Below, one piece after another: positions 7,900 to 17,201 of a DNA stretch of 64,000 bases (positions are counted from its first letter, which is position 1; each line of letters starts with the position of its first letter). A program made the position numbers and the translations under genes. The notes beneath the pieces were generated by a model. It did not search any database. It saw only the letters and a program-made list of their open reading frames with translations, and had not been told where the DNA came from. Origin of the DNA: Palsa-506 sp963755815 (GTDB taxonomy: Bacteria > Actinomycetota > Actinomycetes > Streptosporangiales > Streptosporangiaceae); assembly GCA_963755815.1 (NCBI GenBank), contig CAVWLF010000003.1:62001-126000 (forward strand), read 5' to 3'.

Positions 7900-9396
7900 A
7901 TGAACCGACCACGATGGAAGTTGCGGTATGCCGCCGTCGCCGTCGCCGCATGCACGGTGGCGGCGACCGCGCCGTTAGGGGCGGCCGCCGCCCAGTCCGC
8001 GGCCCAGTCCGCAGCGCCGCCGCCAGGGCCGTCAGCGCGGCTGATCGTGGCGCAGAACCGCATCACGGTGCCGCGCTTCCGCGGCCGGGCCTTCATCGAT
8101 CCGGGCGTCTACGTCGCCGCACTCAGGTCCGCGCTGCAATTCGACGTACAGCGGGCCAGTTACACGCAGCCGATCACGATCACGCAGGTCATCCACCTGC
8201 CTGATGGCTCCACCGTGACCAGGCACCGGTCGGCCAGCTTGCTGCACGGCTTCAGGGGGCTGCGGAACTTCCTGTCCGTCAGCGTGGCGAACTCGGCCGG
8301 AAAGATCGTGGCGACGCACCGCTATGTGTTCTGCCCCGCCGTGTTCGACCCGCAGCGGACCAGCCCGGGCAGCCCGATGAACTCGCCCTACCCCAATGCT
8401 GGCTGTCACTCCGATCCCTTCCCGAGGGGCGAGGTGTGGGGCATCCAGCGGGGCTGGGCGGCCGATGCGGTCGAGGGAAGCAATCATTCCTACCGGCTGC
8501 ACCTCGGGACCTATCAGCTCACCGCCACGATGACCAGGAAGTACCGGCGGTTGCTGGGCGTCTCCGCGGCCGATGCGACGGCGCACGTGCAGGTCAAGAT
8601 AGTGAAGGGATCCGGATGCTGCGATGACCGGCCTTCCCCCCGCGGGCCGCGGGGCGGGACGCTTCCCCGGCTGCCGCAGGTCCCGACGCTGCGGAAGCCG
8701 CCGCGGGCAGCGCTGCCGGACCTGGTGCCGCTTCCCTCCTGGGGCATCCAGACCCAGCGCGTCCGGGCCACGCCGACCTCGCCCGCGGTGGACGAGCTGA
8801 CCTTCGGCGCCACGGTGTGGATCGGCGGCCGCGGCCCTCTCGATGTGGAGGGATTCCGCTCGAACGGCTCAAAGACCATGAAGGCCTACCAGTACTTCTG
8901 GCGCGGCGGCCACGTCGTCGGGCGCGCCCGCGCCGGGACGATGGGGTTCTCCGGCTACAACCAGTGGCATTTCCGGCAGTTCGCGCGGTACCAGCTGCTG
9001 GGCTCGGCCAAGACGGTGGCGCTGCGGAGCCATAAGGAGGGTTTCTGCATTGCGCCGACGGATGCGGTCGACCTGGTCCTGCCGGGCGCGGTGTGGCAGC
9101 CCTCGTTCACCGGGCTCAGTGGCGCCTGCGGCGAGCAGAGCGCCCTGCAGGTGCAGGAGATGCTGCCGCTCGGCTGGGGAGACACGTACTTCCAGTTCCT
9201 CCCCGGCCAGGCGTTCAACATCAACCACGTGCCGAACGGCACCTACTACATCGAGATAATCGCCAACCCGGAGAAGCTGATTCACGAATCCGACACCGGC
9301 AACGACACCTCGCTGCGCAAGGTGATACTCGGCGGTACCCGCGGCCACCGGACGGTGCGGGTGCCCGCCTACCACGGCATCGACCCGGAGCACTGA
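7900..9396 (+). CDS. Secreted lysyl-oxidase-family protein with degenerate copper motif
   Basis: This is a 498-residue exported protein. Residues 1-30 are a Sec-type signal peptide (basic start, RYAAVAVAACTVAA, then AAAAQSAAQ). The C-terminal half carries the hallmarks of the actinobacterial lysyl-oxidase-like family: YNQWHFRQFARYQLL, SHKEGFCIAPTD, GWGDTY and NGTYYIEIIANPEKLIHESDTGND. In animal lysyl oxidase the copper site is a WxWHxCHxHYH-type cluster. Here only the first His of that cluster survives (QWHFRQFARY), so copper amine-oxidase activity is doubtful even though the fold is clear. The N-terminal half resembles no domain I can name. The start is ATG after GAGGAGAGGG. The 231-bp divergent region towards the SDR gene must hold its promoter. 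Confidence 0.8.
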   Translation: MNRPRWKLRYAAVAVAACTVAATAPLGAAAAQSAAQSAAPPPGPSARLIVAQNRITVPRFRGRAFIDPGVYVAALRSALQFDVQRASYTQPITITQVIHLPDGSTVTRHRSASLLHGFRGLRNFLSVSVANSAGKIVATHRYVFCPAVFDPQRTSPGSPMNSPYPNAGCHSDPFPRGEVWGIQRGWAADAVEGSNHSYRLHLGTYQLTATMTRKYRRLLGVSAADATAHVQVKIVKGSGCCDDRPSPRGPRGGTLPRLPQVPTLRKPPRAALPDLVPLPSWGIQTQRVRATPTSPAVDELTFGATVWIGGRGPLDVEGFRSNGSKTMKAYQYFWRGGHVVGRARAGTMGFSGYNQWHFRQFARYQLLGSAKTVALRSHKEGFCIAPTDAVDLVLPGAVWQPSFTGLSGACGEQSALQVQEMLPLGWGDTYFQFLPGQAFNINHVPNGTYYIEIIANPEKLIHESDTGNDTSLRKVILGGTRGHRTVRVPAYHGIDPEH

Positions 9397-9484
9397 GGCG
9401 GCCGGACGGGGCCCGGCGCCGGCGCTGGCCGTCGGCGCCGGGTACCGTCGCGGGTGCTAACGCCGGGAGCGAGGGGAGCAGCGG

Positions 9485-10690
9485 ATGAGCAGGACGGTTC
9501 TGCATGGCGGGCAGGTCTTCGACGGCACCGGCAGCCCGGTCGCGGCCGCTGACGTGGTCATCGAGAACGGCCGGATCCTGTCGGTCGGACCCGGCCTCGA
9601 CGGTGATGAGCAGGTCGACGTATCGGGCCTGACGCTGCTGCCCGGGCTGTTCGACTGCCACGTGCATGTCATGAGCTCGGGCGTGGACCTGCTCCGGCGC
9701 CTGCAGCGGCCGTTCTCCTACCAGTTCTTCGAGGCGGCGGTGAACCTGCGGGCCACGCTCGACTGCGGGATCACCACCGTGCGCGACGCGGGCGGAGCTG
9801 ACCTGGGTGTCCAGCGTGCCGTCGAGGACGGCCTGATCGACGGCCCGCGGCTGCGGATCGCGATCACGGTGCTGAGCCAGACGGCCGGTCATGGCGATGG
9901 CTGGCTTCCGTCCGGGCTCTCGGTATCGCTGCGAGTGCCCCACCCGGGCCGGCCCGGCGGGATCGTGGATGGCCCGGAGGAGATGCGCAAGCGGGTCAGG
10001 GAGATCGTCAGGGCGGGTGCCGACGTCATCAAGGTGTGCACATCCGGCGGCGTGCTCTCGGCCCGTGACAGCCCGCGGCACGCGCACTTCCGCCCGGATG
10101 AGCTGGACGTCCTGATGGCCGAGGCAGCCGCGGCCGGCCTGCCCGTGATGGCCCATGCCCAGGCGACGGAGGGCATCAAGAACGCGATCCGGGCCGGCGT
10201 CCGTTCCATCGAGCACGGCATATACCTCGATGACGAGGCGATCTCCATGATGCTGCAGGCGGGTACCTGGCTGGTGCCGACGCTGGTGGCGCCGGTCGCC
10301 GTGCTGGAAGCGGCCAAGGAGGGCGTCCGGCTGCCGGACGGGGTCGCGGCCAAGGCCGAGGAGGTGGTCGGGGCGCACCGCGAGTCGTTCGCCCGGGCCG
10401 TCGCAGCCGGCGTGCCGGTGGCGATGGGCACCGACAGCGGCGTCGGGCCGCACGGCCAGAACCTCCGCGAGCTGACCCTGATGGCCGAGGGCGGCATGAC
10501 CCCGCGCGACGTGCTGGTCGCGACCACCAGTTCGGCGGCGCGGCTGCTCGGCATGCAGGACGAGGCGGGCGTGATCAGCCCCGGCAGGCGGGCCGACATC
10601 GTCGCGGTCGCCGGGGACCCGTTCGACCTGGCCAGCCTGAAGGCGGGCATCCGGGCCGTCTACCAGGGCGGGCGCCGGGTCCGCGGCTGA
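9485..10690 (+). CDS. Metal-dependent amidohydrolase (imidazolonepropionase/prolidase-like subgroup)
   Basis: This 401-residue TIM-barrel amidohydrolase has an intact binuclear-type metal site: HVH at 59-61 after GLFD, Lys183 in VIKVCTSGG (the bridging, probably carboxylated lysine), His224 in MAHAQ, His244 in IEHG and Asp317 in MGTDSG. The small beta-sandwich formed by the two ends (residues 1-50 and the final PGRRADIVAVAGDPF part) is typical. The subgroup includes dipeptidases acting on Xaa-Pro, Xaa-Arg or Xaa-Lys, and other cyclic amidases, so the substrate is open. Nothing nearby narrows it. The gene stands alone between the lysyl-oxidase-like gene and the convergent beta-helix lipoprotein, 18 bp from the latter's stop. 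Confidence 0.85.
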   Translation: MSRTVLHGGQVFDGTGSPVAAADVVIENGRILSVGPGLDGDEQVDVSGLTLLPGLFDCHVHVMSSGVDLLRRLQRPFSYQFFEAAVNLRATLDCGITTVRDAGGADLGVQRAVEDGLIDGPRLRIAITVLSQTAGHGDGWLPSGLSVSLRVPHPGRPGGIVDGPEEMRKRVREIVRAGADVIKVCTSGGVLSARDSPRHAHFRPDELDVLMAEAAAAGLPVMAHAQATEGIKNAIRAGVRSIEHGIYLDDEAISMMLQAGTWLVPTLVAPVAVLEAAKEGVRLPDGVAAKAEEVVGAHRESFARAVAAGVPVAMGTDSGVGPHGQNLRELTLMAEGGMTPRDVLVATTSSAARLLGMQDEAGVISPGRRADIVAVAGDPFDLASLKAGIRAVYQGGRRVRG

Positions 10691-10708
10691 CGACCGCGGC
10701 CGGGCGGC

Positions 10709-11773
10709 TCAGTTGATCGTGGAGTGGATGATGTCCGGGTGACCGGCGCCGGCGAAGAAGATGCCGGGATAGCCGGCCGTGTGGAAGCCGGCGCTGGGGT
10801 TGTTGTGCAGGGTCGAGTCCTGGATCCGCAGGCGGCCGGTGAGGTTGTCGCTGACGAAGAAAATCGCGCCGCCGCCCTCGTTGGCGAGGTTGCCCCGGAT
10901 GACCGAATGGTAGATCTTGACGGTGTAATGGTCACCGTCGGTGTAGATGGCCCCGCCGCTGCCGCCGCCCGCGGTGCCGGGCCCGGCCGGGTTGGCGCCA
11001 TTGCCGATCGCCCGGTTCTGGATCATCCGGCTATCCCGGATCACCCACGACACGCCGATGCTGCTCAGCGCGCCGCCGTTCGAGCACATGCCGCCCCGGA
11101 AGGTGCTGCGGATGATGTGCACCGGCAGCCCGTGGTACTCGCTCAGCGCGCGGATGGCCGCTCCGCCCAGATCGGGCCCGGCGGGATCGCAGCGGTTGCC
11201 GATGAAGCGCGAGTTCACCACCCGCAGACGGCCGCCGCGCGCGAAGATGGCGCCGCCGCCACCGCCGTCGAAATGATGCCCGGTCGAATTGCCGTCGAGG
11301 AAGGTCAGGTTCCGGACGGTGAGGCGGGGCCGCGACTGGTCCTGGCAGTGCGGCGTCGTCCACACCTGGTGCGGGTCACAGGTGTCCATGTACAGGATCC
11401 GGTGCACCCCGCCGCCGCTGAGCGTTACCTTCCCGCCGCCGTCCAGGACGACGCGGGCGCTGGTGTTAATGACCCTCGCGGTAGCCGTCATCAGGATGGT
11501 TACCGGGCTGGGGCCGCAGGAGAAGGTGATCACGCCGCCCGCGGCCACCGCCGCGACGACTGCCTGCGATGTGCAGCTCGCCGGCGTGCCGTTGCCGATG
11601 ACCCGGGTCGGCGTGGCGCTGGCCGGCCGGGCCGCGGGCGCCGGGGCGGCTGCCCTCCCGGTCGCCGCGGCCAGCGACGCGCTCTGCACGCCGGCCCCCG
11701 CCCCGCACGCGGCCAGCGCGCCCACCGAGCCGAGCACGGCCAGGACAGTTCTGGCACCACGCATGCGTCGCAT
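10709..11773 (-). CDS. Predicted lipoprotein with right-handed beta-helix repeats
   Basis: This is a 354-residue exported protein. The signal sequence ends in the lipobox LAAC with Cys23, so it is probably lipid-anchored on the outer face of the membrane. After an Ala/Pro-rich linker (about 35-55), the mature part consists of short strand repeats typical of parallel beta-helix (pectate-lyase-like or polymorphic membrane) proteins: VINTSARVVLDGGG, LTVRNLTFLDGNST, LRVVNSRFIGNRC, YTVKIYHSVIRGN and RLRIQDSTLHNN. Such helices often bind or cut polysaccharides, but no catalytic signature is recognisable. It ends 18 bp from the amidohydrolase stop, convergently. A second ATG four codons in could equally be the start. 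Confidence 0.7.
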   Translation of the reverse strand: MRRMRGARTVLAVLGSVGALAACGAGAGVQSASLAAATGRAAAPAPAARPASATPTRVIGNGTPASCTSQAVVAAVAAGGVITFSCGPSPVTILMTATARVINTSARVVLDGGGKVTLSGGGVHRILYMDTCDPHQVWTTPHCQDQSRPRLTVRNLTFLDGNSTGHHFDGGGGGAIFARGGRLRVVNSRFIGNRCDPAGPDLGGAAIRALSEYHGLPVHIIRSTFRGGMCSNGGALSSIGVSWVIRDSRMIQNRAIGNGANPAGPGTAGGGSGGAIYTDGDHYTVKIYHSVIRGNLANEGGGAIFFVSDNLTGRLRIQDSTLHNNPSAGFHTAGYPGIFFAGAGHPDIIHSTIN

Positions 11774-11946
11774 GGGGCCTCATGCTAGCCGCGGGAGTGA
11801 GGACTGCCGTGCCACTTTCGCCTAATTTTCTGAGCGCGGCGACCCGGGCCGCGGCATATCGCACGGCCCGGCACGGTTTGGCCGGCCCGACGCCGTGACC
11901 TGCACGGACGTGTGCGCTTGTACAGTGCGCTGGATGGAGGGACGCG

Positions 11947-12882
11947 ATGACTGAGCATCAGCTGGAACCCGCGCCGGAGACGACGGCGGATGTCTTCTCG
12001 CGGGACCGGCCGCCGGTGCTGACGGTTGATCCTGGCGACAGCATCGTGGTGCGCTCGCTGGACGCGTCGGGTCACCTGGCGCGCCAGCAGAGCCCCGGCC
12101 AGGAAACGCCGCGGATGTTCACCGAACAGCGCGGGCACTGCCTGACCGGCCCGGTCGCGGTGCGCGGGGCGGCGCCCGGCGACGTGCTCGCCGTGCGCCT
12201 GGTATCGCTGCGGCCGGACGACTGGGGCTGGACGGTCGCGGCCGCCCGGGACACCCCGCTGACCCGGCGCCTCGGGCTGCACGACGGCCCGCCGTCCTGG
12301 CTGCTGTGGGACATCGACGTGGCGGCGGGCACGGCCACCAGCAACTACGGCCACACCGTGACCATCGCGCCGTTCCTCGGCGTCACCGGCGTGGCCTGGG
12401 ATGAGGCCGGCGAGCACTCCACCATCCCGCCCCGCGCGGTGGGCGGCGGCAACATCGACTGCCGGGAACTGGTGGCCGGCTCGACCCTGTACCTGCCGGT
12501 GACCGTGCCGGGCGCGCTGCTCAGCCTCGGCGACGGGCACGCCGCGCAGGGCGACGGCGAGGTGGCGGGCACCGCGATCGAGTGCGGCATGACCACCAGG
12601 GTCCAGCTCAGCCTGGCGGCCGGCCCGCCGGTCCCCGGCGTGCATGCGGTCACCCCGGCCGGCCGGATCACCTTCGGCTTCAGCCCGGATCTCAACGAGG
12701 CGATGGGCGATGCGCTCGACGCCATGCTGACCTGGCTGCAGGGGCTCTACGGCCTGGACAAGGCGGCCGCGCTGGCGGTGGCCAGCCCGGTGGTGGATTT
12801 GCGCGTCACCCAGGTGGCCAACCAGGCCTGGGGCGTGCACGCGGTCCTGCCGCATGACGCTCTCCGCGCGGCCGGAACGTGA
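11947..12882 (+). CDS. Acetamidase/formamidase family protein
   Basis: This 311-residue protein matches the FmdA/AmdA family, zinc-dependent hydrolases of short-chain amides, over its whole length. Recognisable blocks are ESDTIV-like DPGDSIVVRSLDAS near residue 30, TGPVAVRGAAPGDVLAVRL, the APFLGVTGVAWDEAGEHSTIPPR segment, GGGNIDCREL, and SLGDGHAAQGDGEVAGTAIE, which holds the conserved His/Asp/Glu cluster. The start ATG follows GGAGGGACGCG. The last codon overlaps the GTG start of the next gene (GTGA), so it is coupled to an ornithine-cyclodeaminase-type enzyme, then to a proline-racemase-family gene. That context suggests an amide of an imino or amino acid as substrate, which is inference. 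Confidence 0.88.
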   Translation: MTEHQLEPAPETTADVFSRDRPPVLTVDPGDSIVVRSLDASGHLARQQSPGQETPRMFTEQRGHCLTGPVAVRGAAPGDVLAVRLVSLRPDDWGWTVAAARDTPLTRRLGLHDGPPSWLLWDIDVAAGTATSNYGHTVTIAPFLGVTGVAWDEAGEHSTIPPRAVGGGNIDCRELVAGSTLYLPVTVPGALLSLGDGHAAQGDGEVAGTAIECGMTTRVQLSLAAGPPVPGVHAVTPAGRITFGFSPDLNEAMGDALDAMLTWLQGLYGLDKAAALAVASPVVDLRVTQVANQAWGVHAVLPHDALRAAGT

Positions 12883-13970
12883 CCGGCAGCCACGGGGCGC
12901 CGCAGCCGGCCGCGGAGTTCCCGGCCATCCTCGGAGCCGGCTTGCTGCGCGGGCTGGTGCCGATGCCGGACGCGATCGAGGCGAGCCGCCGCGCCTTCAC
13001 CGCCGCCGCGCGGGGCGAGATCAGCGGGCCCTTGCGCACGTCGCTGTCCCGGCAGCGGGTGCTGGTGATGCCCGCCGAGCACTCCGCGGGCAGCGGGGTG
13101 ATCAAGGTCATCAGTTTCCAGCCGGACGGCGGCTCCGGCGGGCTGCCGAGCATCGGCGGCTGGGTGCTCTGGATTGACGGGCCGACCGGCCGGATCTCGG
13201 CCATGCTCGACGCGGCCGCGCTGACCGCGCTGCGCACCGGTGCCGCCAGCGGCCTGGCTACCGCGCTGCTGGCCCCGGCGGCCAGCCGGATCCTGGCCAT
13301 GCTGGGAGCCGGTGGCCAGGCCGCTGACCAGGTGGCCGGCGTGTGCGCGATCCGGCCGATCCGCGAGATCCGGGTGTACAGCAGGCGCCTGGAGCGGAGC
13401 GAGGAACTGTGCGAGCGGCTGGGGGCCAGCTACCCGGGCGTGGCGGTCACCGCGGCCGGGACGCCGCGCCAGGCCGTCCGCGGGGCCGACGTCATCTGCA
13501 CGGCGACCAGGTCGGCGGTGCCGCTCTTCGAAGCCGCGGATCTTGCGCCCGGCGCGCACATTAACGCCGTCGGCGCCTACCGGCTGGACATGTCCGAGGT
13601 GCCGCCGGAGGCATTCCGGCGGGCCAGCCTGGTGGTCATCGACCAGCTGGAGGCGGCGCTGGCCGAGGCCGGGGATCTGGTCGCTGCGCTGGACGGCGGT
13701 TACCTGCGCCGGGCGGACATCGTCGAGATCGGGCAGCTGCTGATCGGGAACGAGGCGCAGGCAGGCACTGGCTCCGCCGCCGCGCGTGCGACCGCCGCGC
13801 GTGCCGCCGCGAGCGGCCCGGGCGCGAGCTCCGGGCCCGGGCTCACCATCTTCAAGTCCGTGGGTATTGCCGCCCAGGACTGGGCCGTGTGCGAGCTCGC
13901 CGTCCGGCGCGCGCGGGAAGCCGGCGCCATACCAGGCGCCCCCGAGGACGGCGGCGCGGTCATCGCATGA
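12879..13970 (+). CDS. Ornithine cyclodeaminase/mu-crystallin family reductase
   Basis: This 363-residue protein belongs to the family of NAD(P)-dependent ornithine cyclodeaminases, ketimine reductases and delta1-pyrroline-2-carboxylate reductases. Features are the dimerisation half with the RTSLSRQRVLVMPAEH segment, LTALRTGAASGLAT around residue 115 (the family's TALRTGA motif), Rossmann glycine loop MLGAGGQAADQV, and VICTATRSAVPLF. The C-terminal part contains an Ala-rich insert (about 285-315) before FKSVGIAAQDWAVC, the usual closing motif. Its GTG start overlaps the upstream stop. With the proline-racemase-family gene 52 bp downstream, delta1-pyrroline-2-carboxylate reduction in hydroxyproline catabolism is the most attractive role; alanine dehydrogenase or ornithine cyclodeaminase activity cannot be excluded. 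Confidence 0.88.
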   Translation: MTGSHGAPQPAAEFPAILGAGLLRGLVPMPDAIEASRRAFTAAARGEISGPLRTSLSRQRVLVMPAEHSAGSGVIKVISFQPDGGSGGLPSIGGWVLWIDGPTGRISAMLDAAALTALRTGAASGLATALLAPAASRILAMLGAGGQAADQVAGVCAIRPIREIRVYSRRLERSEELCERLGASYPGVAVTAAGTPRQAVRGADVICTATRSAVPLFEAADLAPGAHINAVGAYRLDMSEVPPEAFRRASLVVIDQLEAALAEAGDLVAALDGGYLRRADIVEIGQLLIGNEAQAGTGSAAARATAARAAASGPGASSGPGLTIFKSVGIAAQDWAVCELAVRRAREAGAIPGAPEDGGAVIA

Positions 13971-14022
13971 TGGCTCCGCCGCTGGGCGCCAGTCCGCGAC
14001 GCCGCATCGAGAAAGGCCGCCG

Positions 14023-15067
14023 ATGAGCGATTTCCACCGCCCCGCGCTGGTCAGCACGGTGGACTACCACACCGCCGGGGAGCCGTTCCGCATCGTGACC
14101 GGCGGGATCCCCCCGCTGCCCGGCGGCACCGTCGCCGACCGGCGCGCGCACGCCGCCGCCCATCTCGATCATGTGCGCCAGCTGCTGGTCCGGGAACCGC
14201 GCGGGCACGACGGGATGTACGGCTGCTTCGTCACGCCGCCCGACGACGCCGGCGCGGTGCTCGGTGCCGTCTTCTTCCATCAGTCCGGCTTCTCGACGGC
14301 CTGCGGGCACGGCACGATCGCGCTCGCCACCTGGGCCGCGGAGGCCGGCCTGGTGGCGCCCGACGCGGATGAGTTCGGCATCGACGTGGCGTCCGGCCGG
14401 GTCGGCGTGCGGCTGCGCCGCGGCGCCGGCGGCCGGGTCAGCGCGGTCAGCTTCCGCAATGTCCCGGCGTGGGTCCACCAGCGCGGAATCCGGCTGCCGG
14501 ACCGGTCGGGCGCGCTGACCGTCGACGTCGCCTTCGGCGGTGCCTTCTACGCGTCGGCGCCGGCCAGCGCGCTCGGCCTCCGGGTCACGCCCGGGTGCCT
14601 GCCGCAGCTGGTCGAGGCTGGCCGGCGCATCCAGGCGCAGCTCGACGCGGCCGGCGCGGCGAGGCACGGTACCGATAGCCGGCTGAAGCGGGATCTACGG
14701 CGTCATCCTGTATGAGGATCTCCCCGGCGAAGACGGCTGCCTGGTGCAGCGCAACGTGACCGTCTTCGGTGACGGCCAGGTGGACCGGTCTCCCTGCGGC
14801 AGCGGGACGACCGCGCGGCTGGCGCTGCTGGCGGGCGACGGTCTCGCCGACGGCCAGGTGCTGCTGCACGAGAGCATCATCGGCACCAGGTTCGAGGGCC
14901 GGATCGTGGCCACCGTGACCGAGCAAGGGCGGCCGGCCGTGATCACCGAGGTGACCGGCAGCGCGTCGATGACCGGGCTGCACCAGTTCGTGCTGGACTC
15001 CCGCGATCCGCTCGGCACCGGCTTCACGCTCGGCGCGGACACCGCCGGTAAACCCGTTCGGTGCTGA
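14023..15067 (+). CDS. Proline racemase / 4-hydroxyproline epimerase family, frameshifted
   Basis: The reading frame is split by one extra base near 14686 (GGCTGAAGC; removing one A restores the frame). The first part ends at 14715; the rest continues in another frame from about 14687 to 15067. Together they make about 347 residues, the usual size. The first catalytic cysteine lies in TACGHGTIAL and the second in SPCGSGTTARLALL. Both being Cys favours racemase/epimerase rather than trans-3-hydroxyproline dehydratase, where the second is Thr. The opening STVDYHTAGEPFRIV is typical. ATG start after GAAAGG. It stands third in the amidase, reductase and racemase row. Because the sequence is otherwise perfectly conserved, a consensus error is as likely as a real mutation. 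Confidence 0.85.
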
Positions 15068-15231
15068 CAGACCCAGCGATTAGGCTCGTTTTCCTGTACA
15101 TCGGGCCTGCTGGGAGATGCTTACCTGCCCGGGCCGGGCAATGCGCGGGCGTACCGCACGATGCGGCGCGCGGTGGCCGCATTCTCCGCCGGGCGAGGCC
15201 GGTCGGCCTGCGACCTGATCAGGAGGATGCG

Positions 15232-16281
15232 GTGTCACCCAGCAATCCAGGCTCGGTCGGCCCGGGCCCGGCGATTCTCGTGGAGGGCCTGACGAAGTCG
15301 TTCGGGGACGTGCACGCGTTGCGCGGTATCGACCTGGCGGTACCGCACGGCACGGTGCTCGGCGTACTCGGCCCGAACGGCGCGGGCAAGACGACCGCCG
15401 TGCGAATCCTGACTACGCTGCTGCTGCCGGACTCCGGGCGCGCGCTCGTCGAGGGCCGCGACGTCGTGCGGGAGGCCGCGGCGGTCCGGCGCTCGATCGG
15501 CCTGTCCGGGCAGTCGGCGGCCATCCAGGAGGAACTCACCGGCCGGGAGAACCTGGAGATCATCGGTCGGCTCTATCACTTCAGCTGGCCCAGCGCCCGG
15601 CACCGCGCCACCGAGCTGCTCGAGCAGTTCGACCTGACCGACGCGGCCGACCGGGCGGCCAAGAATTTCTCCGGCGGCATGCAGCGCCGCCTGGACCTGG
15701 CCGCCAGCCTGGTCGGCCTGCCCAGGGTCTTGTTCCTTGACGAGCCGACGACCGGCCTGGACCCGCGGTCGAGGCTGGGGATGTGGGACATCATCCGGTC
15801 GCAGGCCGCCGGCGGGACGACGCTGCTGCTCACCACCCAGTACCTGGACGAGGCCGACGAGCTGGCGGACGAGATCGTGGTCATCGACCACGGCCTGGTC
15901 ATCGCGGCCGGCACGGCCGATGAGCTGAAGGGGCGCGTCGGCGGGGACGTGCTGGAGTTCACCGTGCCCGACCGGAGCCAGATCGGCGACGCGGTCACCG
16001 CGATCGCCAAGATCAGCGACGCCGAGCCGCACGCCGACCGGGAGACCGGCGTGATCAACCTCGGGGTGGGGAGCCGCGGCTCCGACGCGCTCGTTGAGGC
16101 GGTACGCGGCCTGGACGGGGCCGGCGTCGGGATACGCGGCCTCGCGCTGCGGCGGCCGTCCCTCGACGACGTGTTCCTCGCGCTGACCGGGCACGCCGCC
16201 GAGGAGGACGACCCGCCGGCTCAGGGCCGCCGGGGCCGCCGCCAGGCCAGTAAGAAGGACACCGGGAGGACAGGATCATGA
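15232..16281 (+). CDS. ABC exporter ATP-binding protein (DrrA-type)
   Basis: This 349-residue cytoplasmic ATPase belongs to the daunorubicin-resistance (DrrA) class that powers export of drugs, lipids or polyketides through an ABC-2 permease. Visible motifs are Walker A GPNGAGKTTAVR, Q-loop SGQSAAIQEELTGREN, signature FSGGMQRRLDLAASL, Walker B VLFLDEPTTGLDP, and switch His replaced by the family-typical LTTQYLDEADELAD. The C-terminal about 100 residues carry the DrrA-type extension ending in LRRPSLDDVFLALTGH and a basic tail. GTG at 15232 is chosen because AGGAGG sits five bases upstream; the frame is open for another 57 codons, but that part is not ABC-like. Its stop overlaps the permease start (ATGA). 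Confidence 0.92.
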   Translation: MSPSNPGSVGPGPAILVEGLTKSFGDVHALRGIDLAVPHGTVLGVLGPNGAGKTTAVRILTTLLLPDSGRALVEGRDVVREAAAVRRSIGLSGQSAAIQEELTGRENLEIIGRLYHFSWPSARHRATELLEQFDLTDAADRAAKNFSGGMQRRLDLAASLVGLPRVLFLDEPTTGLDPRSRLGMWDIIRSQAAGGTTLLLTTQYLDEADELADEIVVIDHGLVIAAGTADELKGRVGGDVLEFTVPDRSQIGDAVTAIAKISDAEPHADRETGVINLGVGSRGSDALVEAVRGLDGAGVGIRGLALRRPSLDDVFLALTGHAAEEDDPPAQGRRGRRQASKKDTGRTGS

Positions 16282-17090
16282 CCGCCATCACCGCGGAAGT
16301 CACCGAACCCAGCCCGCTCACCCAGGCTCGCTGGGCGGTTAGCGACACGCTGACCATGACCAGGCGCAACCTGCTGGTCTGGATCCGCATCCCGGCCTAC
16401 ATCGTGTTCACCGTGGTCCAGCCGGTGATCTTCGTGCTGCTGTTCGTCTACGTCTTCGGCGGCGCGATCAAGGTTCAGGTGGCGGGCGGTCTTTATGTCG
16501 ATTTCCTGATGCCGGGGATCATCGCGCAGACGGCGGCGTTCGCGACGTTCGGCACGGCCATCGCGCTGGCCAACGAGCTGCAGAAGGGGGTGATCGACCG
16601 GCTGAAGTCGATGCCGATGGCCCGCTCGGCGGTGCTCGCCGGGCGGCTGGTGGCCGATACCTTCCGGATGCTGCTGACGATCCTGATCGTCCTCGGGGTG
16701 GGCTACGCCGTGGGCTTCCGGTTCCATAACGGCGTTATCCCGGCCGTGGGCATGGTGGTGCTCGCCACGGTATTCGGGCTGGCGATCTGCTGCATCGCCG
16801 CTTTCACCGGGCTGGCCATCGGGGACGAGGAATCGGTGCAGGCCTTCGGGCTGATCTGGCTGTTCCCGCTCACCTTCCTCAGCTCGGCGTTCGTGCCGAT
16901 CGCCACCATGCCGGGCTGGCTGCAGGCCTTTGCCAGCAACCAGCCGGTCACGTACGTCGTCGATACGATGCGCGCACTGGCGCTGGGCGCCCCGCTCGAG
17001 GCGAACATGTGGAAGAGCGTCGCGTGGCTGGCCGCGATCTTCATCGTGTTCGCGCCGCTGGCCGTCCGGGCCTACCGCCGGGCGGGCTAG
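16278..17090 (+). CDS. ABC-2 type exporter permease (DrrB-type)
   Basis: This 270-residue membrane protein has about six transmembrane helices, beginning with VWIRIPAYIVFTVVQPVIFVLLFVYVFGG and including MPGIIAQTAAFATFGTAIALANELQKGVIDRLKSMPM, which is the conserved ABC-2 core (the LxxEkxxGtl-like segment followed by RLKSMP). The following helix pairs, FGLIWLFPLTFLSSAFVPIATMPGWLQAF and the final WLAAIFIVFAPLAVRAYRRA, complete the fold. It is translationally coupled to the ATPase by an ATGA overlap and should form a dimer with two ATPase subunits. The cargo is unknown; no biosynthetic cluster is adjacent. Confidence 0.92.
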   Translation: MTAITAEVTEPSPLTQARWAVSDTLTMTRRNLLVWIRIPAYIVFTVVQPVIFVLLFVYVFGGAIKVQVAGGLYVDFLMPGIIAQTAAFATFGTAIALANELQKGVIDRLKSMPMARSAVLAGRLVADTFRMLLTILIVLGVGYAVGFRFHNGVIPAVGMVVLATVFGLAICCIAAFTGLAIGDEESVQAFGLIWLFPLTFLSSAFVPIATMPGWLQAFASNQPVTYVVDTMRALALGAPLEANMWKSVAWLAAIFIVFAPLAVRAYRRAG

Positions 17091-17201
17091 CCCGAGTTTC
17101 CTGGCTAGCACAGCGCCGGCCGGGCGGGGCTTCCGCCGGCGAGCGGTGATCGAAGATGATGGTCGCGATGGCAATGGCGGAGCGGACGTGGAGGCGGCAA
17201 C

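Noticed and set aside
13786..14022. Upstream extension of the racemase frame
   Set aside because: It lies within the cyclodeaminase-type gene; the ATG at 14023 has its own ribosome binding site and begins the family homology.
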